From CAVTPU01 sp963736695 (GTDB taxonomy: Bacteria > Actinomycetota > Actinomycetes > Mycobacteriales > Micromonosporaceae), in assembly GCA_963736695.1 (NCBI GenBank), contig CAVTPU010000004.1, forward strand, positions 1-64,000: a stretch of DNA of 64,000 bases, in the 5' to 3' direction. Below are positions 1-9,079 of the stretch, piece by piece. The notes below the pieces were generated by a model. The model worked only from the letters and a program-made list of their open reading frames with translations. It was not told where the DNA came from and made no database searches. Made by a program: the position numbers and the translations under genes. Position 1 is the first letter of the stretch, and each line of letters begins with the position of its first letter.

Positions 1-151
1 CAAGCCACCGCACCACGCGACGTTGACCGATGGGCTGGCGCTTCAAAAGCGACAGACAGTGGTTCGATCAGGTCTGCCCCGCCATAGAGATAAGTCGCCA
101 GCCACCCAAGTCCGGTGGTCGCGGAGGTCGGCGAAGTGCCCGCGCCTTCAG
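1..151. other. left edge, no supported gene
   Basis: I see no convincing coding region, RNA or repeat in this stretch. Open frames crossing it on the plus strand run antisense to the EcsC-like gene and have no family resemblance. It may hold the far end of an element that continues beyond the window. Confidence 0.4.
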
Positions 152-838
152 TTATTGCCACTCCGTCGGGGGTGGGCCAAATGCGCGACGACCGGCCCTC
201 ACCGCCATGGTGGCGACGGCGGCGTTGGCGCCACCGCCAATTACGGCGCCGATGCCGAACGGTACTGCTCGGCCGAGAACGATGATTCCCTGCTTGGTTC
301 CGTATTTTGTGATGAAGTGTCTTCCCAAGAGACTGTTGATCTGACGCAACGTCTGGACAGGCACTTTGGCGACAACCTGACGTCCCCAGTGCTGTCCTGT
401 ACGTTCGGCGATCCTGGCGATGGTGGCGGATCCGGTCCCGCCGAGCATGATTCCCATCACGATCGTTCTGCGGCGCTCGATCTCGTCGATGGCGACTCCG
501 TGGACTTCGGCGATCGAGAGTGCGAAGAGGGCGGTCAGCTCGAGTGATGAGAGAGCCTCTCCTGCCGACAGTGCCAGCGCGACTCCCGTGCCGACGCCGG
601 GTGCGGCTGCAGCTCCTCCAACTGCGGCACCCGTCCCGGTCAAGGCGCTGACATACATCCGCTCCAGATTTTGGATCACCTGCGCTGGTGTCGCCTCTTG
701 GTTTCGCTGGCGCGCCCTGACGATGTTCTTTCGGACCAGTGGGCTCTGGATACCGATTGCCTTATCCAGGAGATCGAGCACTCGCTGTCCACGTATGGCT
801 TCTGTCGGAGCCGGATCGTCGGGGGCATCTGAGGTCAT
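152..838 (-). CDS. EcsC family protein
   Basis: A 228-residue protein with the glycine- and alanine-rich pattern of EcsC-type proteins. A hydrophobic stretch rich in GAAVGGAAAAPG-like sequence is followed by an ALFALSIAEVHG helix and a second Gly/Ala-rich hydrophobic segment near the C-terminus (FGIGAVIGGGANAAVATMAV). EcsC proteins are peripheral or membrane-associated and poorly understood; Bacillus EcsC lies with an ABC transporter, which is absent here. The ATG at 838 is chosen because AAGGAG lies about 9 nt upstream; the longer frame adds ten residues with no better signal. It lies upstream of, and diverges from, the recombinase, so it may be cargo of an integrated element. Family fairly sure, role unknown. 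Confidence 0.75.
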   Translation of the reverse strand: MTSDAPDDPAPTEAIRGQRVLDLLDKAIGIQSPLVRKNIVRARQRNQEATPAQVIQNLERMYVSALTGTGAAVGGAAAAPGVGTGVALALSAGEALSSLELTALFALSIAEVHGVAIDEIERRRTIVMGIMLGGTGSATIARIAERTGQHWGRQVVAKVPVQTLRQINSLLGRHFITKYGTKQGIIVLGRAVPFGIGAVIGGGANAAVATMAVRAGRRAFGPPPTEWQ

Positions 839-1255
839 GCTTGAACTCCTTAGGTCGGCACGTCTCAAGTGAGTTTGCTGATTGAGACACCATGCTGCGT
901 GGGGTGGTTTGACAGCGTGAACCTTGGGCGCAGTCAGCCAGGTTACTCCGTGGCGCGCGGCCAGCGCCAGATCTGAGTTGTGTCCACAACGTACAGACGA
1001 TCATGCGAGGGTCGCGTCACGTCCACCCGTTCTCCCACCAGCGGAGTCTCGAACGGCGGCAAGCCGCACTACCCAACAACTTGGGAACGCCCGCACGGCG
1101 AGGTTCTTGGTGTGCAGGGTCTTTGTCCGTGTGGCCGATCCAGATTATCGGTGACCAGATTCCACGAAATTCCGCATCGAGAATGAAAGGAATGACCCAT
1201 ATGTCCATTGACCTGCTGTGCCATTGGATGGCGTGGCCAAAATCATGGGAAATGC
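839..1255. other. intergenic region between divergent genes
   Basis: About 400 bases between the EcsC-like gene (minus) and the small ORF before the recombinase (plus). Several short frames overlap here but none has a ribosome binding site plus a recognisable protein. It should hold the promoters of both flanking units. The 1190-1320 part is more AT-rich than its surroundings, as is common at element control regions. Confidence 0.4.
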
Positions 1256-1480
1256 ATGACGAATACCGAATCAGACACCCCCGAATCGGCGCCCCTGAAA
1301 TATAATAAATGCGATGAACAATCGATGTCTGACCCGACATCATCGGGTGTCCGGCACATCATTGTGCCGTCCGAGGCGCCCACCTTTACCCCTCCAGCTG
1401 CGCGCGCACTGCTGCAACTTCTTCTCTCGGTTCGCCGCACACGCGCCAGCAATTCCAAGGTTCAGGAGCATGACTCATGA
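1256..1480 (+). CDS. small protein translationally coupled to the recombinase
   Basis: A possible 74-residue protein whose TGA overlaps the recombinase ATG in an ATGA arrangement, implying translational coupling. The C-terminal half (PPAARALLQLLLSVRR) forms a predicted short amphipathic helix and looks protein-like; the N-terminal half is polar and low in structure. ATG 1256 follows TGGGA by a few bases. TTG 1208 and ATG 1325 are in-frame alternatives, so the start is weakly defined. I do not recognise a family. A small accessory of the recombinase, such as a directionality or expression-control factor, is only an inference from the coupling. Confidence 0.45.
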   Translation: MTNTESDTPESAPLKYNKCDEQSMSDPTSSGVRHIIVPSEAPTFTPPAARALLQLLLSVRRTRASNSKVQEHDS

Positions 1481-3213
1481 GACGCACATCTTCCCGCGAC
1501 GGAGAAGCCGTCGCTGACACCGGCGCACGCCCGCACCGTGACTTCGCGTTCTACGGTCGAGTTTCGACCGAGGACAACCAGGATCCCGACTCGTCACGCA
1601 ATTGGCAGCGTTCGTTGGCAGATAGTTTGATCGCACCACGCGGAGGTCGAGTGATCGAGGAGTTTTTTGATATCGGCCAAAGCCGATCACTGCCCTGGCA
1701 GCGGAGGCCCGAGGCGGTTCGGCTTCTGGCGGCATTGGCAAATCCGAAGCGAGGGTTTGACGCGGTTGTCATCGGTGAGCCTCACCGGGCTTTCTTCGGA
1801 AACCAGTTCGGTTTGATTCTGCCTTTGTTCGTCCACTACGGCGTACAACTGTGGGTTCCTGAAATTGGTGGTCCGATCGATCCGGATAACGAGGCGCATG
1901 ACCTCGTCATGTCTGTGTTCGGTGGGATGAGCAAGGGCGAGCGGAACCGGATCAAGCTTCGGGTTCGGACCGCCATGGCTTCCCAGACGGTGCTGGAGGG
2001 TCGGTATCTCGGTGGCCGTCCGCCGTATGGGTACATGCTCAAAGATCTTGGTTCGCATCCCAATCCGGCGAAGGCTGCTGGTGGTAAGCGGTTGCATGGT
2101 CTGACTCCGGATCCGGTTGCCGCGCCGGTGGTGCAGCGGATCTTCGCGGAGTTTCTTGGTGGTGCGGGTATGTTCGCGATCGCGGAGGGTTTGACTCGTG
2201 ACGGGATCGCGTGTCCGTCGGCGCATGATCGTGCCCGTAATCGGCATCGCGTTGGTGTGGCCTGGTCGAAGAGCGCTGTCCGGGTTATCTTGACCAATCC
2301 TCGTTATACCGGTCTTCAGGTGTGGAACAAGCAGCGCACGGATGAGGTGCTCGTTGATGTCACTGATGTTGCTCTTGGTCATACGTCGGTGATGCGGTGG
2401 AACCCGCGGGACAGGTGGGTGACGTCGGCTGAGGCGGCGCACGAGGCGGTGATCGACGTTGATGATTTCACTGCGGTGCAGGAGCTGCTTGAACGGCGTG
2501 GGCGTTCGACGGTGACTCCACATAGGCCGCACCGGTCGCGTCATCCGTACATTTTTAAGAGTTTGGTTTATTGCGCGGTGTGTGAGCGGAGGATGCAGGG
2601 TCAGCATTCGCATGGTGTGGCGTATTACCGTTGCCGTTTTCCGAAGGAGTACGCGTCGTCCAATCGGGTTGATCATCCCAGGAATGTGATCATGCGTGAG
2701 GATGTGCTGGTGGAGCCGTTGGACAGGTGGTTGGCGGCGGAGTTGGCGCCGGAGCGGCGTGAGCATCTCCTCGGTGTTCTCGCCGAACAGGCTGAGATTG
2801 GTCGGTTGCCGGGTTCGGGTCGCACGGTCGACGACAGTGTCGTCGCGGCGTGTGATGCCAAGCTCGCCCGTTATCGGGCTGCTCTCGACGCGGGGGCTGA
2901 CCCGACGCTCGTGTCCGGGTGGATCGCCGAGACCCAGGCTGAGCGGGATCGTGCGGTGGCTCGGCTTCGTCGAACGTCCGGCGGTCCCGCCGGGCCGACT
3001 GCCGCTCTTGGTGTCGACGACCTCGCCGGGATTCTTGACGAGCTGGGGGACATGTTCACTGTCCTCAAAGAGGCGGAGCCGGACAAAAAGCTCGAACTCT
3101 ACAGAAGTCTCGGAGTTCGCGTTTCGTATCATCCGGAGACACAAACGGTGCGCGCCACGATTGATCTTGGCGTGCACCGTTGGGGATTGGTTGGTGTCGG
3201 AGGGGGGACTTGA
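1477..3213 (+). CDS. large serine recombinase (integrase)
   Basis: A 578-residue site-specific recombinase of the large serine family. The N-terminal resolvase domain begins near residue 25 with the FYGRVSTEDNQD motif carrying the catalytic serine. The central recombinase domain has the GGRPPYGY signature near residues 180-187. A zinc ribbon with paired cysteines (CAVCERRM ... YYRC) lies around 360-380, then a long C-terminal region expected to form the coiled coil. Such enzymes integrate and excise elements through a 5'-phosphoserine intermediate. The last 22 bases overlap the 3' end of the minus-strand tRNA-Leu, so the attachment site probably lies in or at the tRNA end and the element extends leftward. 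The frame appears intact and full length. Confidence 0.93.
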   Translation: MRRTSSRDGEAVADTGARPHRDFAFYGRVSTEDNQDPDSSRNWQRSLADSLIAPRGGRVIEEFFDIGQSRSLPWQRRPEAVRLLAALANPKRGFDAVVIGEPHRAFFGNQFGLILPLFVHYGVQLWVPEIGGPIDPDNEAHDLVMSVFGGMSKGERNRIKLRVRTAMASQTVLEGRYLGGRPPYGYMLKDLGSHPNPAKAAGGKRLHGLTPDPVAAPVVQRIFAEFLGGAGMFAIAEGLTRDGIACPSAHDRARNRHRVGVAWSKSAVRVILTNPRYTGLQVWNKQRTDEVLVDVTDVALGHTSVMRWNPRDRWVTSAEAAHEAVIDVDDFTAVQELLERRGRSTVTPHRPHRSRHPYIFKSLVYCAVCERRMQGQHSHGVAYYRCRFPKEYASSNRVDHPRNVIMREDVLVEPLDRWLAAELAPERREHLLGVLAEQAEIGRLPGSGRTVDDSVVAACDAKLARYRAALDAGADPTLVSGWIAETQAERDRAVARLRRTSGGPAGPTAALGVDDLAGILDELGDMFTVLKEAEPDKKLELYRSLGVRVSYHPETQTVRATIDLGVHRWGLVGVGGGT

Positions 3214-3278
3214 ACCCCCACACCCTATACGGGCACTAGCACCTCAAGCTAGCGCGTCTGCCATTCCGCCACTCCGAC
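3192..3278 (-). tRNA. tRNA-Leu (GAG)
   Basis: Read on the minus strand, 3278 to 3192 folds as a class II tRNA. The acceptor arms GTCGGAG and CTCCGAC pair, the anticodon loop is CTTGAGGTG with anticodon GAG, there is a long variable arm, and the T-loop GGTTCAAGTCC is present. The discriminator A is followed by an encoded CCA. The 87-nt length fits leucine tRNAs. The 3' end is overlapped by the recombinase reading frame on the other strand but the tRNA itself is complete. Confidence 0.95.
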
Positions 3279-3400
3279 ATGACACCCACGATACCGGGCC
3301 GAAGTTGTGCCCATTCGGTCCGGTTGGGGCGACGGAGGATCACTGTACACGGCTCTGAGAGGGCGCCGCGAGCGGGTTACCCACCCGCTGGTCACGCTGG

Positions 3401-3409
3401 TTATCCACA
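3401..3409 (+). promoter_or_regulatory. perfect DnaA-box match
   Basis: TTATCCACA, the consensus DnaA box, occurs between tRNA-Leu and the next gene. Two more perfect copies occur at 36944-36952 and 40127-40135. A nine-base AT-biased word should be rare in DNA this GC-rich, but isolated boxes may be chance or may titrate DnaA. Confidence 0.3.
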
Positions 3410-3453
3410 GCCCCAATCCCCCCGGGTGGCGTTCAAGCGGACAACCAGGCAGC

Positions 3454-4839
3454 ATGTCACCCATGGCTCCCACCGACCCGTCGAGCAGCGCTGCGGGGCT
3501 GGCGGCGGTTCGCGCACAGGCCCGCGAAGTGGCCGACGCCGGTGACCTCACCGGCGCCCGCACCATGATCGAGGAAGCGCTGACCGGGGCGGCGCGTGAC
3601 CACGGCCGCGACCATCCGTCGCTGGTGCCGCTGATGGTCGATTTGGCGTCGATCGCAGGCGAGTTGGGCAATCTGACCGAGGCTCAGATCCAGCTGCGGC
3701 GAGCGCACGAGATTATCGTGGTCGCGGCGGGACCTGACTCGGCGAAGGCGTTGGCGGTCGAGGGTCGTCTCGCGGCGGTGAGTCACAGCCTGGGCGAGCC
3801 GACCGACGTGCACGACTGGCATCTGGTCGAGATCGGAGCCCGGGTGCTCGGCGACGAGCACGCTGTCGTGCGGTCGGCGCATCGACGGTTGGATATCGCG
3901 GGTGGGCCGCTTCCGCCGCACGTGGTGGCGGCCGCGGATCCGTCGCGCAATCCGCCGCCGATTGTTCCGGAACCGGTCGTGTTCACGCCGGCCGAGCCTC
4001 GGCTGGTCGCCGCCGAGCCGATTGATGTCGAGCCGATTGATGTCGAAGCTGTCGAAGTCGATCCGGACTACGTGGTCTCACCCGTGCACGAGGGTGTCTA
4101 TGAACGGCGTTCGGATCAGGCGCCTCCGCCGCCCGGCCACGGCGACACGGGAAGCTTCTATCAGTTCAATCCGGCGCCGCACAGCTATCAGCCCGACTAC
4201 CGCGACACCGGCTTTTCAGACCCCGACGTGTACGACTCGACGGTCGCTCACGAGTCTGTCGAACCCTCGCCCGTCTGGCAGCGCCGTCGGGGCCCGACGG
4301 TGCTCGCGATCTCGCTCGCGGTCGCGACGTTGACCGCGGGGGCCGTGGTTGCCTATCGGGTGGCGCATCCTGATGACGGCCCGGCGACACGGGCCGGCAC
4401 TCCAACCGCGCCCTCGAGCCAGACCACACAGCCTCCGCCGGTGGTGGGCACGCCGTTGACCACGCCGATCGTTCCGCCGGCCACTCCGGGCGGCATGGCC
4501 GCGCCACCAGCACCGGTGAAGCTACGTGATCAGGGCGGGTCTGTGACGTTGACGTGGTCCGACCCCACGGGCGGGACAGCTCCGTTCATCGTGGCCGGTG
4601 GTCGGGTGGGGCAACAGTCGAAGCCACTGGAGACGGTGGACCGGGGCACGACGACGTCGACGATCTATGGACTCAACAACCGTTTCGACTACTGTTTCAC
4701 CGTGACGGCGGTCTATTCGACGGCCATCATTGCGGAGAGTCCGCGCACGTGCACGTCGCGTGCTACGAGCGCGAACGCGGTCCGCCGCGACACGGTCGAT
4801 CGACTACCTATGATGGATAGTGCTCGTCAGAGGCGCTGA
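3454..4839 (+). CDS. membrane protein with TPR-like N-terminus and fibronectin type III domain
   Basis: A 461-residue protein. Residues about 15-100 have paired helices with a TPR-like pattern (AGDLTGARTMIEEAL, then NLTEAQIQLRRAHEI). A long acidic/proline-rich linker follows, containing a twice-repeated EPIDV. One transmembrane helix (VLAISLAVATLTAGAVVAYRV) then leads to a Thr/Pro-rich spacer and a C-terminal fibronectin type III-like domain (VKLRDQGGSVTLTWSDP). The topology implies a cytoplasmic TPR part and an extracellular FN3 domain. The ATG at 3454 is preferred because the frame before it is untidy; ATG 3463 is also possible. It lies 18 bp before a second FN3 protein and probably shares its operon. 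Function unknown; envelope scaffolding is an inference. Confidence 0.75.
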   Translation: MSPMAPTDPSSSAAGLAAVRAQAREVADAGDLTGARTMIEEALTGAARDHGRDHPSLVPLMVDLASIAGELGNLTEAQIQLRRAHEIIVVAAGPDSAKALAVEGRLAAVSHSLGEPTDVHDWHLVEIGARVLGDEHAVVRSAHRRLDIAGGPLPPHVVAAADPSRNPPPIVPEPVVFTPAEPRLVAAEPIDVEPIDVEAVEVDPDYVVSPVHEGVYERRSDQAPPPPGHGDTGSFYQFNPAPHSYQPDYRDTGFSDPDVYDSTVAHESVEPSPVWQRRRGPTVLAISLAVATLTAGAVVAYRVAHPDDGPATRAGTPTAPSSQTTQPPPVVGTPLTTPIVPPATPGGMAAPPAPVKLRDQGGSVTLTWSDPTGGTAPFIVAGGRVGQQSKPLETVDRGTTTSTIYGLNNRFDYCFTVTAVYSTAIIAESPRTCTSRATSANAVRRDTVDRLPMMDSARQRR

Positions 4840-4857
4840 CACGAGAGGCTGGGCACG

Positions 4858-7488
4858 ATGAGCGAGACTGGACTGAGCACCCCGGGTCCCGTTGACGGCG
4901 CGCCAGATGTCGTGCCGCTGGCGACAGGCCTGGAACAGCGCGAGTCGCTCCGCCCTCGCAGCCGAGGGGTGGTCATCACGTTGGCGACCGTGGTGGCGCT
5001 TGTCGTGGGCGTGGGGATGACTGTGCTCGGTCTCGGGGCGGCCGAGACCGCAGTCGCCAACTTCGACTCCAGTTCGTGGTTGTGGAGCTCGAGCCGAAGT
5101 GAAGTCGACCGGGTCAATGGCGTGACGGCGAAGGTCGACACCAGAACCCGGATCAAAGACGCGCAGAACCACGAGATCCAGGTCAGTCAGACCGATAGAT
5201 ATCTACTTCTCCGCGACCTCGACACCGGTCAGGTCAGCGCTCTGGACTTGACGACCCTGCAGGTGAGCGCGGTCATGCCGACGACTGCGGGGTTGGGCGT
5301 GAGCGTGGCCCTGCACGGTGAGAGTGCCTTCGTCGTCGACAGCGTGCAGGGACAGATTCGGCAACTGGATCCGCGCACCCTCGCCCCAGCCGGTGACGCG
5401 ATCACGTTGCCCAGCGGCATCACCTCGGGCGTGTTCGACGGCAAGGGAGTCCTCTGGGTCGGTGTTCCCACCGAAGGGACGACAGTGGCGATCGCCCCTG
5501 GAGCGGCCGGCGCCAGCCCACGGGTGCTTCGCACGGTCACCCTCACCACGCCTGGTCACGACCTCGACCTGTCCGCAATGGACAATGGAGTCGCCGTGTT
5601 GGACAACACCGGCGCCGCGCTGATGGTCGTCAAGGGCGACAAGGTGGAGGCGACGGCTGTCCCGATCGACAAGCCGGCACAGTTGCCCGACCGGGTCACT
5701 GGCGGCACCATCCCCGTGACCATCGTCGAAGACCGTCGGGTCATCGTCGTCACTGGTGGCGGAGGAAAAGACTTCACCGTGAAAGACTTCACGGTGCCGG
5801 GCTTCGGCCCGCTCAGCCCGGCGGTCGCGTTCTCCGGGCGGGTCTATTGCGCCGACTCGGCCGCCAACGCCGTCTTCGAATTCGATGAGGCCGGTTCGTT
5901 GATCAGCCAGATCAAGATGGCAGCGTCCGGCGGCCCGCTGGAACTTGACGTTCGGGAAAGTCGACTGTTCATCAACGCGCCCGACGGCTCGACCGCGCGG
6001 GTTGTCGACGAGGAACACAACGTGCGGGAAGTCGATAAATACTCCGACGGAGTCCTTGGCGGCGACCCTCCACCTCCTCCGCCACCGGCACCGAAGCCAA
6101 AACCGACGATCACCGTCCCGGGCCGGCCGCAACGCGTCGTCGCCGCCGCCGGCGACTCGGCCGCGCGCATCAGTTGGCGCAAAGCCCGAGACAACGGCTC
6201 GGCGATCACAAAGTATGTGGTCGAGGGTGCGGGCAAGAGCATCACCGTCGGGGCGAACCAGCGCACCATCGAGGTCAAAGGCCTGACCAACGGCAAGGAA
6301 TATCAATTCACCGTGCACGCGGTCAACGCGAAAGGCGCGGGCCCCAAAGCCACAAGCAACCAGGTTATCCCGACTCGGGATGTGCCGGACCCGCCCACGT
6401 CGGTGACCGCCACCGCCCGGCCCGATGGCACCGTCACCCTCACCTGGCCACCGGCGAACGGTCAAGGACACAAGATCGTCCGGTACGCCGTGACCGCCAT
6501 CACCGGCGGCGCGCAGGCCCCAGCGGGGGAGACGCGCACCGCCGGCGCGAAACTCCCCGCCGGATCGCTCACCTACGGCACCCAGGTCGCGTTCACCATC
6601 GTCGCCATCAACGACAAAGGCGCTGGCAGCGTGCCATCGCCAGTGAGCAACTCCGTGCTGCCATTCGCGGCGCCCGGCGCGCCTCGCAGCCTCACCGCAG
6701 CAACCGCGACGAATCGGCGCGGCGCGGTTCAGGTCGCCTGGCAAGCCGCCGTGAACAACGGTCGCCCGATCCAGAAATACGTCGTCACGGCCGGCGGGCG
6801 CAACATCGACGTGACCGGCACTTCGACAACACTCACCGGACTCGCCGACGACACCGCGGTGCGGGTCGCCGTGCACGCCGTCAACGAGGCGGGGTCCGGC
6901 CCCGACTCGAACGCCACCGCCCGGACCATGGGCGTGCCCGTGCTCACGTGGACCAGTCACAGCTCCGACTACAACTCGGTCTCCGCCACCTTCACCCCCA
7001 ACAACAAGGGTGGGGCGGCCACCTGCCGGCTGCAGGTGGCCGGCGCCGGCGCCAGCCAGGTCGCCTGCACGACCCGGCCGGTCACCCTGACCGTCGCCGG
7101 GCTCTGGCCCAACCGCACCTACTCATACACCGTGTCGATCACGTCGGCGGCCGGGTCCGCGAACGCGGCGAAGGCCCGAGCGACCAGCACCATCCGATTC
7201 ACCGTCATCTGCCCGAACAACGCCGGCGGATACTGCAACGGCGGCGTCTACGCCTATCGCACGCCCAGCCAACTGGGCACCGCGGTCAACCCGTCGCTGT
7301 CCGTCGGGGCCACCGCGACACCACAATGCTCCGTCACCGGTGACCTCACCATCGACGCGCGGCCATGGGGGGCGAAGGTGTCGAACAAGTGGATTAGGTT
7401 CCCGCGCGGCGGCAGCAACGTCTATTTCCCCTTCGCGTGGGCGCGGCTCGACGGCGGCGACCGGCTGGCGACGATCCCACCCTGCTGA
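4858..7488 (+). CDS. membrane-anchored beta-propeller / fibronectin type III protein
   Basis: An 876-residue protein. A cytoplasmic N-terminus of about 38 residues precedes one transmembrane helix (VVITLATVVALVVGVGMTVLGLG). Residues about 100-390 carry repeats consistent with a beta-propeller-like extracellular domain. A poly-proline hinge (PPPPPPPAPKPKP) follows, then about four fibronectin type III modules from residue 415 onward (GRPQRVVAAAGDSAARISW, PPTSVTATARPDGTVTLTW and so on). The C-terminal 95 residues contain several cysteines, ending in Cys. Similar FN3 proteins are widespread in actinomycetes and usually uncharacterised. GAGAGG lies upstream of the ATG. With its partner it looks like an envelope-spanning pair that binds polysaccharide or protein outside the cell. 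Confidence 0.8.
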   Translation: MSETGLSTPGPVDGAPDVVPLATGLEQRESLRPRSRGVVITLATVVALVVGVGMTVLGLGAAETAVANFDSSSWLWSSSRSEVDRVNGVTAKVDTRTRIKDAQNHEIQVSQTDRYLLLRDLDTGQVSALDLTTLQVSAVMPTTAGLGVSVALHGESAFVVDSVQGQIRQLDPRTLAPAGDAITLPSGITSGVFDGKGVLWVGVPTEGTTVAIAPGAAGASPRVLRTVTLTTPGHDLDLSAMDNGVAVLDNTGAALMVVKGDKVEATAVPIDKPAQLPDRVTGGTIPVTIVEDRRVIVVTGGGGKDFTVKDFTVPGFGPLSPAVAFSGRVYCADSAANAVFEFDEAGSLISQIKMAASGGPLELDVRESRLFINAPDGSTARVVDEEHNVREVDKYSDGVLGGDPPPPPPPAPKPKPTITVPGRPQRVVAAAGDSAARISWRKARDNGSAITKYVVEGAGKSITVGANQRTIEVKGLTNGKEYQFTVHAVNAKGAGPKATSNQVIPTRDVPDPPTSVTATARPDGTVTLTWPPANGQGHKIVRYAVTAITGGAQAPAGETRTAGAKLPAGSLTYGTQVAFTIVAINDKGAGSVPSPVSNSVLPFAAPGAPRSLTAATATNRRGAVQVAWQAAVNNGRPIQKYVVTAGGRNIDVTGTSTTLTGLADDTAVRVAVHAVNEAGSGPDSNATARTMGVPVLTWTSHSSDYNSVSATFTPNNKGGAATCRLQVAGAGASQVACTTRPVTLTVAGLWPNRTYSYTVSITSAAGSANAAKARATSTIRFTVICPNNAGGYCNGGVYAYRTPSQLGTAVNPSLSVGATATPQCSVTGDLTIDARPWGAKVSNKWIRFPRGGSNVYFPFAWARLDGGDRLATIPPC

Positions 7489-7627
7489 AAGGCCCGTGAA
7501 CACCAGGCTGGCCCGCATCGCGGGCGCGCTCGGCCGACGTCACGCGAACCGACCCGGTGGGGATCACCCCCTCCCACTCGGGTCGGCTAGCGTGATGTGG
7601 CGATGAACCGTTTGATCACCACGTGGG

Positions 7628-8947
7628 GTGCCTTCGACATCACCCGTCACCCCGAACCGTCGAGAAGCGCACAGCCGCGTCGAGGCCCACCGGGTGGCCG
7701 AGGCCGCCAACCTTTCCGACCAGCACCGGAACGACCCGCAAGCTCAACCGGAGCCCAGCACGCGTGGGTGGGACGCCGCCGACGAACTCCTGCTGCGACA
7801 GGTGACCCGAAGCGGCCACGACGATGATGGGAACGATGACGGCCCGGCCGGCACCGATGAGGCCAACCCCGATGAGGCCGGCACTCGCGCGGCCAACCCC
7901 GTCGCGCCTGGCGACCCGTTGCATGGGCTGACCATCGCCGTCATGGGGGACCGCTGGGGTGCGATCACCACTGCGCTCGCCGCCCGCCCCGGTGACAAAA
8001 CCCTCGTGCAGATCAGCGAATCGTTCCTGTGTCAGCGCGCCACCCGCACCAACCTCGCCCGAGCCGGCGTGAACCCCGACGCGGTCACCATGCTCACCAC
8101 CCAAGACGCCCCACCGGACCGTGTCGACGTGCTATTGATCCGTACGCCGAAAAGCCTGTCTCTGCTCGAAGACCAGCTGCACCGGATCGCCGGCGTAACC
8201 CATCGGGACACGGTCGTGGTCGGGGCCGGCATGACCAAGGAGATCCACCGGACGACACTGGCGACCTTCGAACGTGTTCTCGGGCCCACCCGAACCTCCC
8301 TCGCGCACCGCAAGGCCCGGTTGATCTTCTGCACTCCCGAGCCGGGACTCGCCCGGGACGACAACCCCTGGCCGTTGACCTATCGCCTGCCACCGGACAT
8401 CGGTGCCATGTCCGGCCGCGCCGTGGTGAACCACGGCGGCGTCTTCTGCGCCGACCGGCTCGACATCGGCACGCGACTGCTGCTGCGCCACCTGCCGAAC
8501 GGGCTCGGCCAGGCACACGTCATCGACCTTGGCTGCGGCAACGGGGTGATCGGGACCGCGCTCGCCGTGACCAACCCGCAGGCGACGGTGACGTTCGTCG
8601 ACGAGTCCTATCCGGCGCTCGCCTCCGCCGCCGCGACCTACGCCGCGAACGGTGGTGACGCGACCCGTGCGGCTTTCCGGGCGGCCGACTGCCTCGTCGG
8701 GTTCCCGGCCGCCAGCTCGGACCTGATCGTGTGCAATCCGCCGTTCCACTCGCACCAGGCGACCACCGACGAGACCGCGTGGCGCATGTTCGTCGGTGCC
8801 CGCTCCGCTCTGCGACCCGGCGGTGAATTGCTCGTCATCGGCAACCGGCACCTCGGTTATCACGTGAAGCTACGACGACTCTTCGGCCACTGCGCCGTTG
8901 TGGCGAGCGATCCGAAGTTCGTGATCCTGCGGGCTGTCAAGCGCTGA
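7628..8947 (+). CDS. RlmG-like 23S rRNA (guanine-N2) methyltransferase
   Basis: An SAM-dependent methyltransferase resembling RlmG/RsmC. The C-terminal half has motif I VIDLGCGNGVIG, an acidic motif II (TFVDES) and the catalytic NPPF motif (IVCNPPFHSH) typical of enzymes methylating guanine N2 in rRNA. The N-terminal half looks like the degenerate duplicated domain of that family and contains an acidic insert rich in Asp/Gly. The start is unsure. GTG 7628 has no ribosome binding site. A TAGCGT box at 7588-7593 lies 9 nt before ATG 7603 in another frame, and that frame encodes TTWGAFDITRHP, which resembles the family N-terminus; the two frames would need a frameshift to join. The gene ends before a strong hairpin. 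Confidence 0.75.
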   Translation: MPSTSPVTPNRREAHSRVEAHRVAEAANLSDQHRNDPQAQPEPSTRGWDAADELLLRQVTRSGHDDDGNDDGPAGTDEANPDEAGTRAANPVAPGDPLHGLTIAVMGDRWGAITTALAARPGDKTLVQISESFLCQRATRTNLARAGVNPDAVTMLTTQDAPPDRVDVLLIRTPKSLSLLEDQLHRIAGVTHRDTVVVGAGMTKEIHRTTLATFERVLGPTRTSLAHRKARLIFCTPEPGLARDDNPWPLTYRLPPDIGAMSGRAVVNHGGVFCADRLDIGTRLLLRHLPNGLGQAHVIDLGCGNGVIGTALAVTNPQATVTFVDESYPALASAAATYAANGGDATRAAFRAADCLVGFPAASSDLIVCNPPFHSHQATTDETAWRMFVGARSALRPGGELLVIGNRHLGYHVKLRRLFGHCAVVASDPKFVILRAVKR

Positions 8948-8968
8948 GGGGGAGCGCCAGCCGGAGCG

Positions 8969-9024
8969 GAGATGCGGGCCGGCGCGGCGTGGGTCTCTGG
9001 TGACCCGCGCCGCGCCGGCATCTC
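8969..9024. terminator. bidirectional hairpin terminator
   Basis: GAGATGC and CCGGCGCGGCG on the left pair with CGCCGCGCCGG and GCATCTC on the right, separated by a short loop and a three-base bulge. This is a very stable hairpin between two convergent genes. There is no U-run, which is common for GC-rich actinomycete terminators. Confidence 0.75.
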
Positions 9025-9079
9025 CGCGCGGGCCTGAAATCGTGGTGGATTCAGGCTCACACTGTTGGTGACGTGACTG

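Noticed and set aside
1687..3177. Long minus-strand open frame under the recombinase gene
   Set aside because: It is antisense to a clear serine recombinase with all its domains; the translation is Arg/Pro/His-rich without motifs, a GC-skew artefact.
5203..6960. Long minus-strand frame under the FN3 gene
   Set aside because: It is a shadow of the strong plus-strand gene; composition is Gly/Arg/Asp-rich with no family features.
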